A DNA stretch of 64,000 bases from Mycobacterium sp. 3519A (GCF_900240945.1 NZ_OESG01000014.1:62001-126000), one strand, 5' to 3'; counted from the first letter of the stretch, positions 17,954-27,069 are shown. A program made the numbers and translations. The notes: generated from the sequence alone by a model not told the origin.

Positions 17954-19003
17954 TCACGCGGTGGCGGGATCGACGAGCACCTTCATCTTCGTCCCCGCGT
18001 GCAGCGCTTCGAACCCTTCGTCGACGACGTCGCCGATCGCGATCGCGGTCACCCAGCCCGCAGTGTCGTAGGCACCTTGCGCCATCAGCCCGATCACCGC
18101 TTCGAAATCGGCACCGGTGTAGCACAGCGAACCCTGGATCCGGGATTCGTTCATGACCAGGTTCAGCAACGGCGTCGTCAGTGGCTTCTCGTAGATCGCC
18201 ACGCTGACCATGGGCCGCCGGGCACCGACGCACGCGAGTGCGGTCTCGACCGCAGGTGCCACTCCGGCGGCGTCGAACACGGCACCTGCGCCACGCCCGC
18301 CAGTGCGGTCCGCGATGAACGACGGTACGTCCGTTTCGGTGGGATCCAGGGTGTGTGCGCCGAGCGCTTCGATCGCCGCGCGACGGGTCGCCGACGGTTC
18401 GACGACGAGCACGTCCTCAATACCCTTGCCCCGCAATGCAAACCACAGACCGATGCCGATCGGTCCAGCACCGAACACGACGGCCGTGTCCCCGGCGGCT
18501 GGTTCTCCCAGAGTCGCCGCGTGATACGCGACCGACATCGGCTCGACAAGCGCGCCCAGTTGCAGCGACACGTTGTCCGGCAGCCTGTGCAGCATGTTCG
18601 TTGGGACGACGGTGTATTCGGCCATGCCACCGTCGGACATCAACCCGTGAAATCCGATTGTCGCGCAGATGTTGTAGTTGCCTGCCAGGCACGGCGCGCA
18701 CCGACCACATTTGTAGATCGGCTCCACCGCGACGCGGTCACCTACTTCCCAATCCGTGACGCCGGCGCCGAGATCGGTGATGACGCCGGAGAATTCGTGC
18801 CCGATCGTCAGCGGCAGCTCACGCCCGGTGAGCGGATGCGGTTCGGTCGGAATGAAGATGGGGCCCGCGTAGTACTCGTGCAGATCGGTGCCGCAGATGC
18901 CGTTGAAACCGACCTTCAGCTTCACGGTGCCCGGGCCCGGGTCCGGCTCGGGCACGTCGGCGACCTCGACCTTGTTCGGTCCGTAATAAACAGCTGCTTT
19001 CAT
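17954..19003 (-). CDS. Zinc-dependent alcohol dehydrogenase (2,3-butanediol/sorbitol type)
   Basis: This 349-residue medium-chain dehydrogenase has the catalytic-zinc Cys and GHEFSGVI motif near residue 70, a four-Cys structural zinc loop (CGRCAPCLAGNYNIC), and the NAD-binding GAGPIGIG motif near 180. It matches (R,R)-butanediol dehydrogenase-like proteins, which oxidise secondary alcohols or diols to ketones. It is divergent from a flavin monooxygenase that could be a Baeyer-Villiger enzyme, so an alcohol-ketone-ester route is plausible. ATG 19003 is the start of the conserved MKAAVYYG opening. It is probably co-transcribed with the GAF regulator. Confidence 0.92.
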   Translation of the reverse strand: MKAAVYYGPNKVEVADVPEPDPGPGTVKLKVGFNGICGTDLHEYYAGPIFIPTEPHPLTGRELPLTIGHEFSGVITDLGAGVTDWEVGDRVAVEPIYKCGRCAPCLAGNYNICATIGFHGLMSDGGMAEYTVVPTNMLHRLPDNVSLQLGALVEPMSVAYHAATLGEPAAGDTAVVFGAGPIGIGLWFALRGKGIEDVLVVEPSATRRAAIEALGAHTLDPTETDVPSFIADRTGGRGAGAVFDAAGVAPAVETALACVGARRPMVSVAIYEKPLTTPLLNLVMNESRIQGSLCYTGADFEAVIGLMAQGAYDTAGWVTAIAIGDVVDEGFEALHAGTKMKVLVDPATA

Positions 19004-19017
19004 GGCTGCAGTTGTAT

Positions 19018-19125
19018 GTGACCGCGGACACACCGTGGAAGAGTTGCATCGCGTTGCAAGAGTCACCGAACTGCAACGCGCTGCAACTCTTGTGCACTGC
19101 ACGACCGCGGTGTGTCCTGGGTCAC
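19018..19125. promoter_or_regulatory. Nested long inverted repeat, operator region between alcohol dehydrogenase and FMO genes
   Basis: The inner repeat has 20-bp arms (19039-19058 and 19072-19091, 19 of 20 paired) around a 13-nt loop. The outer repeat has 17-bp arms (19018-19034 and 19109-19125, 15 of 17 paired). Each inner arm is itself a palindrome of the form TTGCA-N6-TGCA(A). The outer right arm touches the FMO ATG. Such two-fold symmetric sites are typical for an oligomeric regulator acting on both divergent genes, and the GAF regulator is the natural candidate. Confidence 0.75.
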
Positions 19126-20940
19126 ATGACACAAATTCTGGATTCCGCCACCGCCACGACGCCGCAGCAGCGGGTTGACGCCTGGCTCGCCGATTTCGAG
19201 GCTGCGCTGGCGGCTCGGGACATCGACCGAGTGGTGCAGAAGTTCGCCGTCGACAGCTTTTGGCGCGACCTGGTGGCTTTCACCTGGAACATCAAGACCG
19301 TCGAGGGCCGCGATGAGATTGCCGACATGCTCGGCGCTCGGTTGTCGGACACCGACCCGTCCGGCTTCCGGACGCGGGAGGCCCCGACCGAAGACGGCGA
19401 CGTCACGTCGGCGTTCATCGAGTTCGAGACCGCGGTGGGACGCGGCATCGGGCATCTTCGGCTCAAGGACGACCAGGCCTGGACGTTGCTGACCGCCATG
19501 CAGGAGCTCAAGGGGCACGAGGAGCGAAAGGGCGCGACCCGCGTGCTGGGCGCTGTACACGGCGACGACCCCGATCCGCGGTCCTGGGCCGAGAAGCGCG
19601 CCGAGGAGGACGCGTCGCTGGGACAGACGGTGCAGCCCTATGTGGTCGTGGTCGGCGGCGGGCAGGGCGGCATCGCGCTCGGCGCCCGGCTGCGCCAGTT
19701 GGGCGTGCCCGCGATCGTGATGGACAAGCATGACCGGCCGGGCGATCAGTGGCGCAAGCGGTACAAGTCGCTGTGCCTGCACGATCCGGTGTGGTACGAC
19801 CACTTGCCCTACCTGCCGTTCCCGCCGAACTGGCCGGTGTTCTCGCCCAAGGACAAGATCGGCGACTGGCTGGAGTTCTACACCCGCGTGATGGAGGTCC
19901 CGTACTGGTCGAAGACCACGTGCCTGTCGGCGTCGTTCGACTCCGCTGCCGGTCGCTGGACCGTCGAGGTGGACCGCGACGGCGAACGGCTGACGCTGCA
20001 CCCGGCCCACCTGGTGCTCGCGACCGGGATGTCGGGTAAACCCAACGTGCCGACGCTGCCCGGCCAGGACCTGTTTCGCGGCGATCAACACCACTCGAGC
20101 GCGCACCCCGGTCCGGACCGCTACGTCGGCAAGAAGGCGGTCGTCATCGGGTCGAACAACTCGGCACACGACATCTGCAAGGCGCTCTACGAGAACGGCG
20201 TCGACGTCACCATGGTGCAGCGGTCCTCGACGCACATCGTCAGGTCGGACACCCTGATGGACATCGGCCTCGGCGACCTCTACTCCGAACGCGCCGTCGC
20301 CGCCGGGATGACAACGGAGAAGGCCGATCTGACGTTTGCCTCGCTGCCGTACCGGATCCTGCACGAGTTCCAGATTCCGCTCTACAACGCGATGCGTGAA
20401 CGGGACAAGGAGTTCTACGACCGGCTGACCGCCGCAGGCTTCGAGCTCGACTGGGGCGACGACGAATCCGGACTCTTCATGAAGTATCTGCGCCGCGGGT
20501 CCGGCTACTACATCGACGTCGGAGCGTGCGACCTGGTCGCCGACGGCAGGATCAAACTGGCGCACGGCCAAGTCGACCGGTTGACCGAGGATTCGGTTGT
20601 GCTCGCCGACGGCACGGAACTGCCCGCGGATCTGGTGGTCTATGCGACGGGGTACGGCTCGATGAACGGCTGGGCGGCCGACCTGATCGGACAGGACGTC
20701 GCCGACAAGGTCGGCAAGGTGTGGGGCCTTGGCAGTGACACCACCAAAGATCCCGGCCCGTGGGAGGGCGAGCAGCGCAACATGTGGAAGCCGACCCAGC
20801 AGCCCAACCTGTGGTTTCACGGCGGCAACCTGCACCAGTCGCGGCACTACTCGCTGTACCTGGCGCTGCAACTCAAGGCCCGCCACGAGGGAATCCCGAC
20901 GCCGGTGTACGGCCTGCAGGAGGTGCACCACCTGAGCTGA
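19126..20940 (+). CDS. Flavin-containing monooxygenase with N-terminal SnoaL/NTF2-like domain
   Basis: This 604-residue protein starts with a SnoaL/NTF2-like domain (about residues 12-130). An FAD Rossmann motif VVGGGQGGIALGARL follows at about 174-188, then an FMO-like FRGDQHHSSAH segment, and a second dinucleotide motif IGSNNSAHDI at about 341-350. FMO and Baeyer-Villiger enzymes use NADPH and oxygen to oxygenate ketones or heteroatoms. The ATG at 19126 abuts the long inverted repeat and has no ribosome site, so translation may be leaderless. Its divergence from an alcohol dehydrogenase suggests that the ketone product is the substrate. Confidence 0.9.
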   Translation: MTQILDSATATTPQQRVDAWLADFEAALAARDIDRVVQKFAVDSFWRDLVAFTWNIKTVEGRDEIADMLGARLSDTDPSGFRTREAPTEDGDVTSAFIEFETAVGRGIGHLRLKDDQAWTLLTAMQELKGHEERKGATRVLGAVHGDDPDPRSWAEKRAEEDASLGQTVQPYVVVVGGGQGGIALGARLRQLGVPAIVMDKHDRPGDQWRKRYKSLCLHDPVWYDHLPYLPFPPNWPVFSPKDKIGDWLEFYTRVMEVPYWSKTTCLSASFDSAAGRWTVEVDRDGERLTLHPAHLVLATGMSGKPNVPTLPGQDLFRGDQHHSSAHPGPDRYVGKKAVVIGSNNSAHDICKALYENGVDVTMVQRSSTHIVRSDTLMDIGLGDLYSERAVAAGMTTEKADLTFASLPYRILHEFQIPLYNAMRERDKEFYDRLTAAGFELDWGDDESGLFMKYLRRGSGYYIDVGACDLVADGRIKLAHGQVDRLTEDSVVLADGTELPADLVVYATGYGSMNGWAADLIGQDVADKVGKVWGLGSDTTKDPGPWEGEQRNMWKPTQQPNLWFHGGNLHQSRHYSLYLALQLKARHEGIPTPVYGLQEVHHLS

Positions 20941-20965
20941 TCGGGCCGCCCGGCAAGATGGGAGC

Positions 20966-22999
20966 GTGGAACGCGATGAGCGCTTGCGCGAAGAGCAGAC
21001 GGACGACGATCCCTATCTCTGGCTCGAGGACATCACCGGCGACGATGCGCTGGCCTGGGTGCGCAGCCACAACGAGCCGACCGTCGCGGAGTTCGCGGGC
21101 GACCGCTTCGAGCAGATGCGCGCCGAGGCGCTGGAGATCCTCGACACCGACACCCGCATCCCGTATGTGCGGCGGCGCGGCGAGTATCTGTACAACTTCT
21201 GGCGCGATGCGAAGAACACGCGCGGGCTGTGGCGGCGCACGACGCTGGAGAGCTACCGCACCGAGCAGCCCGACTGGGACGTCATCCTCGACGTCGACGA
21301 ACTCGCGCGCGCCGACGGCGAGAACTGGGTGTGGGCGGGCGCCGAGGTCATCGAGCCCGACTACACGCTGGCGCTGATCGAGCTGTCGCGCGGCGGCGCC
21401 GACGCCACCGTCGTGCGCGAATTCGACATGGTGAAACGGGAATTCGTGTCCGACGGCTTCCAGCTGCCGGAGGCCAAGTCCGGGCTGTCGTGGGAAGACC
21501 ACGACACCGTGCTGGTGGGCACCGACTTCGGTGAGGGCTCGCTGACCGAATCCGGCTATCCGCGCATCGTGAAGCGGTGGCGGCGCGGTCAGCCGCTCGC
21601 GGAAGCGCAGACCCTGTTCACCGGCGATCCGTCGGATGTCAGCGTCGGCGGCGGGTACGACCGCACCCCGGGCTTCGAACGGCTGCTGATCACCCGGTCC
21701 CTCGACTTCTTCAACCGCGAGCGCTACGAGTTGCGTGGCAACGAGTTGATCCGCATCGACGTTCCCACCGACGCCAACATCTCGCTGCACCGCGAGTGGT
21801 TGCTGATCCGGCCGCGCACCGAGTGGGCGGTGGGCACGACGATCTACCCGGCGGGCTGCCTGCTGGCCGCGAAGTACGAGGAATTCCTCGCGGGCACAGC
21901 CGAATTGAGCGTGGTCTTCGAACCCGACGAGCATTCCAGCCTGGAGAATTACGCGTGGACGCGCGACCACCTGATACTGGTCAGCCTCGTCGACGTGGCC
22001 AGCAAGGTGGACGTGGTCACCCCCGGGTCGTGGCAGGCCGAACCGATCCGGGGCATCCCGCCGAACACCCACACCGTGCTGGTCGACGTCGACGAGTACG
22101 GCGACGAGATGTTCCTCGACTCGAGCGGCTTCGACCTGCCGTCGCGCCTGCTGTGGGGCCACGCCGGCGGCGAAGTGACGGAGATCAAGAGCGCCCCTGC
22201 GTTCTTCGACGCCTCCGATATCGAGGTGACACAGCACTTCGTCGCGTCGGCCCACGGCACGATGATCCCGTATTTCGTGGTGGGACACCGCAGTTCGACC
22301 GGTCCGACCAAGACGCTGCTGAACGGCTACGGCGGCTTCGAAAGCTCGAGCACACCAGGCTACGCCGGGGTGCTCGGTCGGCTGTGGCTGTCCCGAGGCG
22401 GCACGTACGTGCTGGCCAACATCCGCGGCGGCGGCGAATACGGGCCGCGCTGGCACACGCAGGCGATGCGTGAGGGCAGGCACCTGGTGCACGAGGACTT
22501 CGCCGCGGTGGCAGCCGATCTGGTGCGGCGCGGGATCACCACCGTCGAGCAACTGGGCGCGCAGGGCGGAAGCAACGGCGGCCTGCTGATGGGCATCATG
22601 CTGACCAAGTACCCGGAACTGTTCGGTGCGCTGGTGTGCAGTGTGCCGCTGCTCGACATGCGCCGCTTCCACTTACTGCTGGCCGGGGCGTCGTGGGTGG
22701 CCGAGTACGGCGATCCCGACAATCCCGACGACTGGGCGTTCATCTCGAAATACTCGCCGTATCAGAACATTTCGTCAGAGCGGCGATATCCGCCGGTGTT
22801 GATCACGACGTCGACGCGCGACGACCGGGTGCATCCCGGACACGCCAGAAAGATGACCGCGGCGCTCGAGGCGGCGGGCCAACCGGTGCGGTACTACGAG
22901 AACATCGAGGGTGGGCACGCCGGAGCGGCCGACAACTCACAGATCGCGTTCCGGTCGGCGTTGATCTACGAGTTCCTGCACCGGATGCTGGGCGACTAG
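20966..22999 (+). CDS. Prolyl oligopeptidase family serine peptidase (S9A)
   Basis: This 677-residue protein has an N-terminal beta-propeller (about residues 60-400) and a C-terminal alpha/beta-hydrolase domain with catalytic Ser in GGSNGGLLMG (about 535), Asp in TRDDRVHPGH (about 616), and His in EGGHAGAAD (about 652). It cleaves short Pro-containing peptides in the cytoplasm; there is no signal peptide. The start is GTG with GGGAGC close upstream. Its position next to echA2 matches Rv0457c-Rv0456c. A 60-bp dispersed repeat starts 4 bp after its stop. Confidence 0.92.
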   Translation: MERDERLREEQTDDDPYLWLEDITGDDALAWVRSHNEPTVAEFAGDRFEQMRAEALEILDTDTRIPYVRRRGEYLYNFWRDAKNTRGLWRRTTLESYRTEQPDWDVILDVDELARADGENWVWAGAEVIEPDYTLALIELSRGGADATVVREFDMVKREFVSDGFQLPEAKSGLSWEDHDTVLVGTDFGEGSLTESGYPRIVKRWRRGQPLAEAQTLFTGDPSDVSVGGGYDRTPGFERLLITRSLDFFNRERYELRGNELIRIDVPTDANISLHREWLLIRPRTEWAVGTTIYPAGCLLAAKYEEFLAGTAELSVVFEPDEHSSLENYAWTRDHLILVSLVDVASKVDVVTPGSWQAEPIRGIPPNTHTVLVDVDEYGDEMFLDSSGFDLPSRLLWGHAGGEVTEIKSAPAFFDASDIEVTQHFVASAHGTMIPYFVVGHRSSTGPTKTLLNGYGGFESSSTPGYAGVLGRLWLSRGGTYVLANIRGGGEYGPRWHTQAMREGRHLVHEDFAAVAADLVRRGITTVEQLGAQGGSNGGLLMGIMLTKYPELFGALVCSVPLLDMRRFHLLLAGASWVAEYGDPDNPDDWAFISKYSPYQNISSERRYPPVLITTSTRDDRVHPGHARKMTAALEAAGQPVRYYENIEGGHAGAADNSQIAFRSALIYEFLHRMLGD

Positions 23000-23002
23000 C
23001 GC

Positions 23003-23062
23003 CGAAACGGCATTCCGGCACGGTAGCACTCGGACTTTGCGTGCACAGTTCCAGTCTCGGCG
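23003..23062 (+). repeat. Dispersed 60-bp palindromic-ended repeat, diverged copy
   Basis: It starts CGAAAC and ends TCTCGGCG, with the core CACTCGGACTTT at the same offset as in the other two copies (23119 and 62388). The ends are imperfect inverted repeats. It begins immediately after the prolyl oligopeptidase stop. Confidence 0.6.
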
Positions 23063-23118
23063 CCTCAAGCAGTCAGCGGATGGCGATGACGCGCGCAGCG
23101 ACCTCGACGGCAGCGGCT

Positions 23119-23178
23119 CGAAACTGCAGTTATCGTGCACGTCACTCGAACTTTCGCGCGGTAACTACAGTTTCGGCG
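23119..23178 (+). repeat. Dispersed 60-bp palindromic-ended repeat, best-preserved copy
   Basis: The ends CGAAACTGCAGTTA and TAACTACAGTTTCG form an inverted repeat with one mismatch in 14, and the core is CACTCGAACTTT. The copy at 62388-62445 shares these ends and core in the same orientation. It lies about 24 bp upstream of the echA2 start, so it may also influence that promoter. Confidence 0.75.
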
Positions 23179-23201
23179 TTTGGCTCTGCCAGACTTCACC
23201 C

Positions 23202-24101
23202 ATGTCGACACAGTTCGAGACCCTGCTCTACAAGACCGACGGTCCCGTTGCGACGATCACGCTGAACCGCCCCGAGCACCTCAACACGATCGTCCCGCCG
23301 ATGCCCGACGAGATCGAAAAGGCCATCGGACTGGCGGAGCGCGATCCCGCGATCAAGGTGATCGTGCTGCGCGGTGCGGGTCGGGCGTTCTCCGGCGGCT
23401 ACGACTTCGGCGGCGGCTTCCAGCACTGGGGTGACGCGATGAACACCGATGGGCGATGGGATCCCGGCAAGGACTTCGCGATGGTCAGCGCCCGCGAGAC
23501 CGGCCCGACGCAGAAGTTCATGGCGATCTGGCGGGCGTCGAAACCCGTGATCGCCCAGGTGCACGGCTGGTGCGTCGGCGGCGCCAGCGATTACGCGCTG
23601 TGCGCCGACATCGTGATCGCCAGCGACGACGCGGTCATCGGCACGCCGTACGCCCGCATGTGGGGTGCCTATCTGACCGGTATGTGGCTTTACCGGTTGT
23701 CGCTGGCGAAGGTGAAGTGGCATTCGCTGACCGGTGAGCCGTTGACCGGAAAGGAAGCTGCCGCAGTTGAACTCATCAACGAGTCGGTGCCGTTCGAGAA
23801 TCTCGAGGCGCGTGTCGCCGAGATCGCCGCGAAGCTCGCGAACATCCCGCTGTCGCAATTGCAGGCGCAGAAACTGATCGTCAATCAGGCTTACGAGAAC
23901 ATGGGGCTCGCGTCGACGCAGACGCTCGGCGGCATCCTCGACGGGTTGATGCGCAACACCCCGGATGCGCTCGAATTCATCGACACCGCATCGAATCAGG
24001 GTGTGCGCGCCGCGATCGAGCGCCGGGACGGTCCGTGGGGCGACTACAGCCAGGCGCCTCCGGAGCGCAGGCCCGACCCGTCACACGTCATCGAGCCCTA
24101 G
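23202..24101 (+). CDS. echA2: Enoyl-CoA hydratase/crotonase family protein (EchA2-like)
   Basis: This 299-residue crotonase has the N-terminal beta strand VATITLNRPEHLNTI, the oxyanion segment GAGRAFSGGYDFGG near residue 62, and the second oxyanion region KPVIAQVHGWCVGGASDYAL. The usual catalytic Glu positions are not clearly present (an Asp-Tyr-Ala-Leu stretch occupies one), so classical hydratase activity is doubtful. The ATG at 23202 begins the conserved family start. It follows a prolyl oligopeptidase gene as in Rv0457c-Rv0456c. Its stop overlaps a convergent membrane protein gene at CTAG. Confidence 0.88.
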   Translation: MSTQFETLLYKTDGPVATITLNRPEHLNTIVPPMPDEIEKAIGLAERDPAIKVIVLRGAGRAFSGGYDFGGGFQHWGDAMNTDGRWDPGKDFAMVSARETGPTQKFMAIWRASKPVIAQVHGWCVGGASDYALCADIVIASDDAVIGTPYARMWGAYLTGMWLYRLSLAKVKWHSLTGEPLTGKEAAAVELINESVPFENLEARVAEIAAKLANIPLSQLQAQKLIVNQAYENMGLASTQTLGGILDGLMRNTPDALEFIDTASNQGVRAAIERRDGPWGDYSQAPPERRPDPSHVIEP

Positions 24102-24949
24102 TCGCGTCGGCGCAACCCGCCGAGCATGGAAACCAGCACCCCGAACACCACCAGCGCACCGCCCGCGGCCAGCGTCAGGTTCAGCCACTGATGCATGCTG
24201 TCCTCGGCGTGGCTGACCATGGCCTCGGCGACCTGACGGATGTCGCCTGTGGTGCGGTCCAGCGCGCGGTTGACGAACCGGCGTGCCACCTCCAGTCCCG
24301 CCCAGCCAGCTGCGCCCACGATCAGCGCTGAAACACCCAGCGCGGCAAGGGCTTTACCGCGGGCACGGGCAGCCGCCAACGTCAGCAGTGCGAAAACCGC
24401 GGCCAACACCGTCGTACCGATGCTCACCCACGGGCCCCACGTCGACAACGGCCGCAACTGGCCCGGCCGCAACCCCGACGATTCAGGCACCGTGATTGGC
24501 ACGGTGAGCGTGGCGGGCACGTCGAGGTTGAGATTGCCCAGCGTCTCCTTCAGCGACGGGTCGGACAGCATCGGGGCGACGTCGATCAGCCAGCGGTCGT
24601 CGGTGCCCTCCTGTCGGCGGATCTCGTCGGTGAACATCCAGGTGTGCACGATCCGGTTCGCCTGCGCGAACTGGCCGGGGAATCCGGCGTTCTGGGTGTA
24701 CTGGGTGGTGACCCCGCGGACCAGGTCCGGGTTGAGGTCATAGCCCTCTTTCGACCCCAGCGACACGATCTGCGTGGTCAACTCCGAGGCCATCGCCTGC
24801 TGAAGGTTCGGGTCCTTGGCGGCCGACTGTGCGAACGACGCGTAGCCGTCGGCGTCGACGATGTTCTTCTGCGCCCACATGGCGGGCAACGCCGCCGCCA
24901 GCGCGACCGTCGTGACGAGCCACAGGAACACGGTCGCCACGAACCGCAC
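24098..24949 (-). CDS. Membrane protein of unknown function with large extracytoplasmic domain
   Basis: This 283-residue protein has an N-terminal membrane helix (RFVATVFLWLVTTVALAAAL), an extracytoplasmic region of about 140 residues, and then helices around residues 175-195, 200-217 and 255-275. The extracytoplasmic part is rich in Gln, Asp and Thr, with no cysteine and no known catalytic motif. I do not recognise the family. It is 45 bp downstream of the aldehyde dehydrogenase gene on the same strand and may be co-transcribed with it. It converges on echA2 with a 4-bp overlap. Confidence 0.8.
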   Translation of the reverse strand: MRFVATVFLWLVTTVALAAALPAMWAQKNIVDADGYASFAQSAAKDPNLQQAMASELTTQIVSLGSKEGYDLNPDLVRGVTTQYTQNAGFPGQFAQANRIVHTWMFTDEIRRQEGTDDRWLIDVAPMLSDPSLKETLGNLNLDVPATLTVPITVPESSGLRPGQLRPLSTWGPWVSIGTTVLAAVFALLTLAAARARGKALAALGVSALIVGAAGWAGLEVARRFVNRALDRTTGDIRQVAEAMVSHAEDSMHQWLNLTLAAGGALVVFGVLVSMLGGLRRRD

Positions 24950-24994
24950 GCGTCCTCCTTGTCGGGGCAGGCTCCTCTGTTGTCGTAGTCGAAC

Positions 24995-26512
24995 TTACTT
25001 GGCGATGCGGCGAGGGGTGATCAGCGCCAGCTTCGTCATCAGTTTGTTCATCCGCTTCAGCGCCTTCTGCGAATTGTTGTAGTAGTTGCCGCCCGCGCCG
25101 ACGTTGGTGCGGGGCGCCACCACGACCTCCTGGCGGCAGAATTTGCGCAGCCCGTCGGCGCCGCCGAACCGCGCCCCGATACCCGAGGTCTTCCAGCCAC
25201 CCATCGGGGCCGTCGTGCACATCAGGTTGGAGATCACGTCGTTGACGTTGACGGCACCGCAATCCAGTTGCACTGCAACGGCTTTAGCGCGTTCGATGTC
25301 TTTGGAGAACACCGAGGCGGACAACCCGTACGGGCTGTCGTTGGCCAACCGGACAGCCTCCTCGACGCTGGCGACCTTCATGATGGGCAGCGTCGGGCCG
25401 AAGGTCTCCTCGGTCATGCAGAGCATCGAGTGGTCGACGTCGACCAGCACCGTCGGCGGGTAGAAGCTGCCGGGACCGCCGGGCCGCTTGCCGCCGGTGA
25501 GCGCCCTGGCGCCCTTGGCTTTGGCGTCGGCGACGTGGCGGTCGGTGACCGCGACCTGGCTGTCGTCGATCTGCGCGCCGACGTCGTAGCCTTCGCCCGC
25601 GCCCATCTTCAGGTTGTTGACGTCACGCACGACCGCCTTGACGAACTGGTCGTACACGGACTCGAGCACGTACACCCGCTCGACCGACACACACGTCTGC
25701 CCGGCGTTGAAGAATGCGCCCCACACGGCGGCGTGCGCGGCGAGGTCGATGTCGGCATCGTCCAGCACGATCATCGGATCCTTGCCGCCGAGTTCCAGGC
25801 TGACCGGGGTGAGCCGACGCGCGGCGCGTTCCATCACCTTGGCGCCGGTCGCGCTGGACCCCGTGAACTGGATGTAATCAGAGTTGTCGACCACCGCTTC
25901 GACGGCTTCGCGTGCGCCCTGCACGATGGCCATCACCTCGGGTGCGCCGCAGTCGAGCCAGCCGCGCAGCAGCAACTCAGCGGTCAGCGGGGTGCGCTCC
26001 GACGGCTTGAGCAGCACCGCACATCCGGCGGCCAGGGCTGCGATGCCGTCCATCAGCAGGTTGGCGACCGGGTAGTTCCACGGCGCGACGATGCCGACCA
26101 CCGGGCGGGGCCGGTAGTGCACCTCGACCTTCTTGATCGCCAGGAACGGCAGCGACGCGGGCCGGGTTTCCGGCGCCAGCGCCTTCTCCATGGTCTTGAC
26201 GTAATAGGACGCAACCATGATCAGCAGCGGCACCTCTTGCGCGGCGTCGGTGGCCGACTTGCCGGTCTCCTTGATCAGTAGCGCCTCGATCTCGTCGCGG
26301 TGCTCACCCATCCACACGGCGTAGCGGGCCAGCACCTTGGCGCGGCTCTTCGCGCCGCGCGCTTCCCACTGCTTCTGCGCCTCGCGCAGGCCCGCCGCGA
26401 TGCGTGGCACGTCCGCGGGGTCGGTCCAGCGCACCTTTCCAGCCACCGCGCCGGTAGCGGGGTTGCGGATGGTGCTGGTGTCGGGCACGTCAACGTCAGG
26501 AGTCGCCGTCAT
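24995..26512 (-). CDS. Aldehyde dehydrogenase (succinate-semialdehyde dehydrogenase-like)
   Basis: This 505-residue NAD(P)-dependent dehydrogenase has the cofactor segment GIVAPWNYPVANLL, the catalytic Glu in LELGGKDPMIV and the catalytic Cys in NAGQTCVSVERV. The C-terminus carries an unusual basic tail (KALKRMNKLMTKLALITPRR) beyond the normal end of the fold, which may bind a membrane or partner. Substrate cannot be fixed from sequence. ATG 26512 opens the conserved domain, and longer open sequence upstream is out of keeping with the family length. Confidence 0.92.
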   Translation of the reverse strand: MTATPDVDVPDTSTIRNPATGAVAGKVRWTDPADVPRIAAGLREAQKQWEARGAKSRAKVLARYAVWMGEHRDEIEALLIKETGKSATDAAQEVPLLIMVASYYVKTMEKALAPETRPASLPFLAIKKVEVHYRPRPVVGIVAPWNYPVANLLMDGIAALAAGCAVLLKPSERTPLTAELLLRGWLDCGAPEVMAIVQGAREAVEAVVDNSDYIQFTGSSATGAKVMERAARRLTPVSLELGGKDPMIVLDDADIDLAAHAAVWGAFFNAGQTCVSVERVYVLESVYDQFVKAVVRDVNNLKMGAGEGYDVGAQIDDSQVAVTDRHVADAKAKGARALTGGKRPGGPGSFYPPTVLVDVDHSMLCMTEETFGPTLPIMKVASVEEAVRLANDSPYGLSASVFSKDIERAKAVAVQLDCGAVNVNDVISNLMCTTAPMGGWKTSGIGARFGGADGLRKFCRQEVVVAPRTNVGAGGNYYNNSQKALKRMNKLMTKLALITPRRIAK

Positions 26513-26565
26513 TGCCTCATGGTAACCATCGGCTGTGACCCAGATCGCACCGGGGTTGACAGGTG

Positions 26566-27069
26566 TCAAGTTCGGTGGGGTTTGCGTCCCAATACGAGGG
26601 CCGCCGTGCACACGATCGCCGTGCCGAGCAACGCACCGCCGACGGTGTCGGTGAAGTAGTGAAACGTCGCGCCGACACCCACGACGGCGAGTAGTGAATA
26701 CGCGCCAGCCAGCAGCACCGCCCACCACGCGGCGCCGGCCACCAGCAGGACCATGCCCAGCACCGCGACAACCGTCGCCGTATGTCCGCTGGGATACGCA
26801 TACGCCGGACCACGTTCACGGCCGAACAGGGGCTTGAGTAGGCGGGCCAGCGCCATCGCCAGGAGCGGACACGCCACCGTCGCCGCGGCCAGCCGCCATT
26901 GATGGCGGTAGTTCGTGACCGCCAGCGTGGCGAGCACGATCAGCACCAGCAGCCGCTGGTCGGCCAGGTACCGCAGCTGGCGTACCGGGCCACTGCCCGC
27001 GTGGTGAAACCAATCGTCCAACTCCGTAGAGCCGCTGCCCACCGCAAGGCCGAGGAACACCATGGCCAC
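26566..27069 (-). CDS. PAP2 superfamily phosphatase-like membrane protein
   Basis: This 167-residue integral membrane protein has four to five helices and PAP2 motifs: KPLFGRERG (variant of KxxxxxxRP), PSGHTA (intact), and GVGATFHYFTD, where the conserved Arg of the third motif SRxxxxxHxxxD is missing. PAP2 enzymes dephosphorylate lipid or prenyl phosphates outside the membrane; loss of that Arg makes activity uncertain. GTG 27069 and ATG 27063 are both possible starts. Both lie inside a perfect 13-bp inverted repeat (27061-27089). It follows a DinB-like gene on the same strand. Confidence 0.82.
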   Translation of the reverse strand: MAMVFLGLAVGSGSTELDDWFHHAGSGPVRQLRYLADQRLLVLIVLATLAVTNYRHQWRLAAATVACPLLAMALARLLKPLFGRERGPAYAYPSGHTATVVAVLGMVLLVAGAAWWAVLLAGAYSLLAVVGVGATFHYFTDTVGGALLGTAIVCTAALVLGRKPHRT

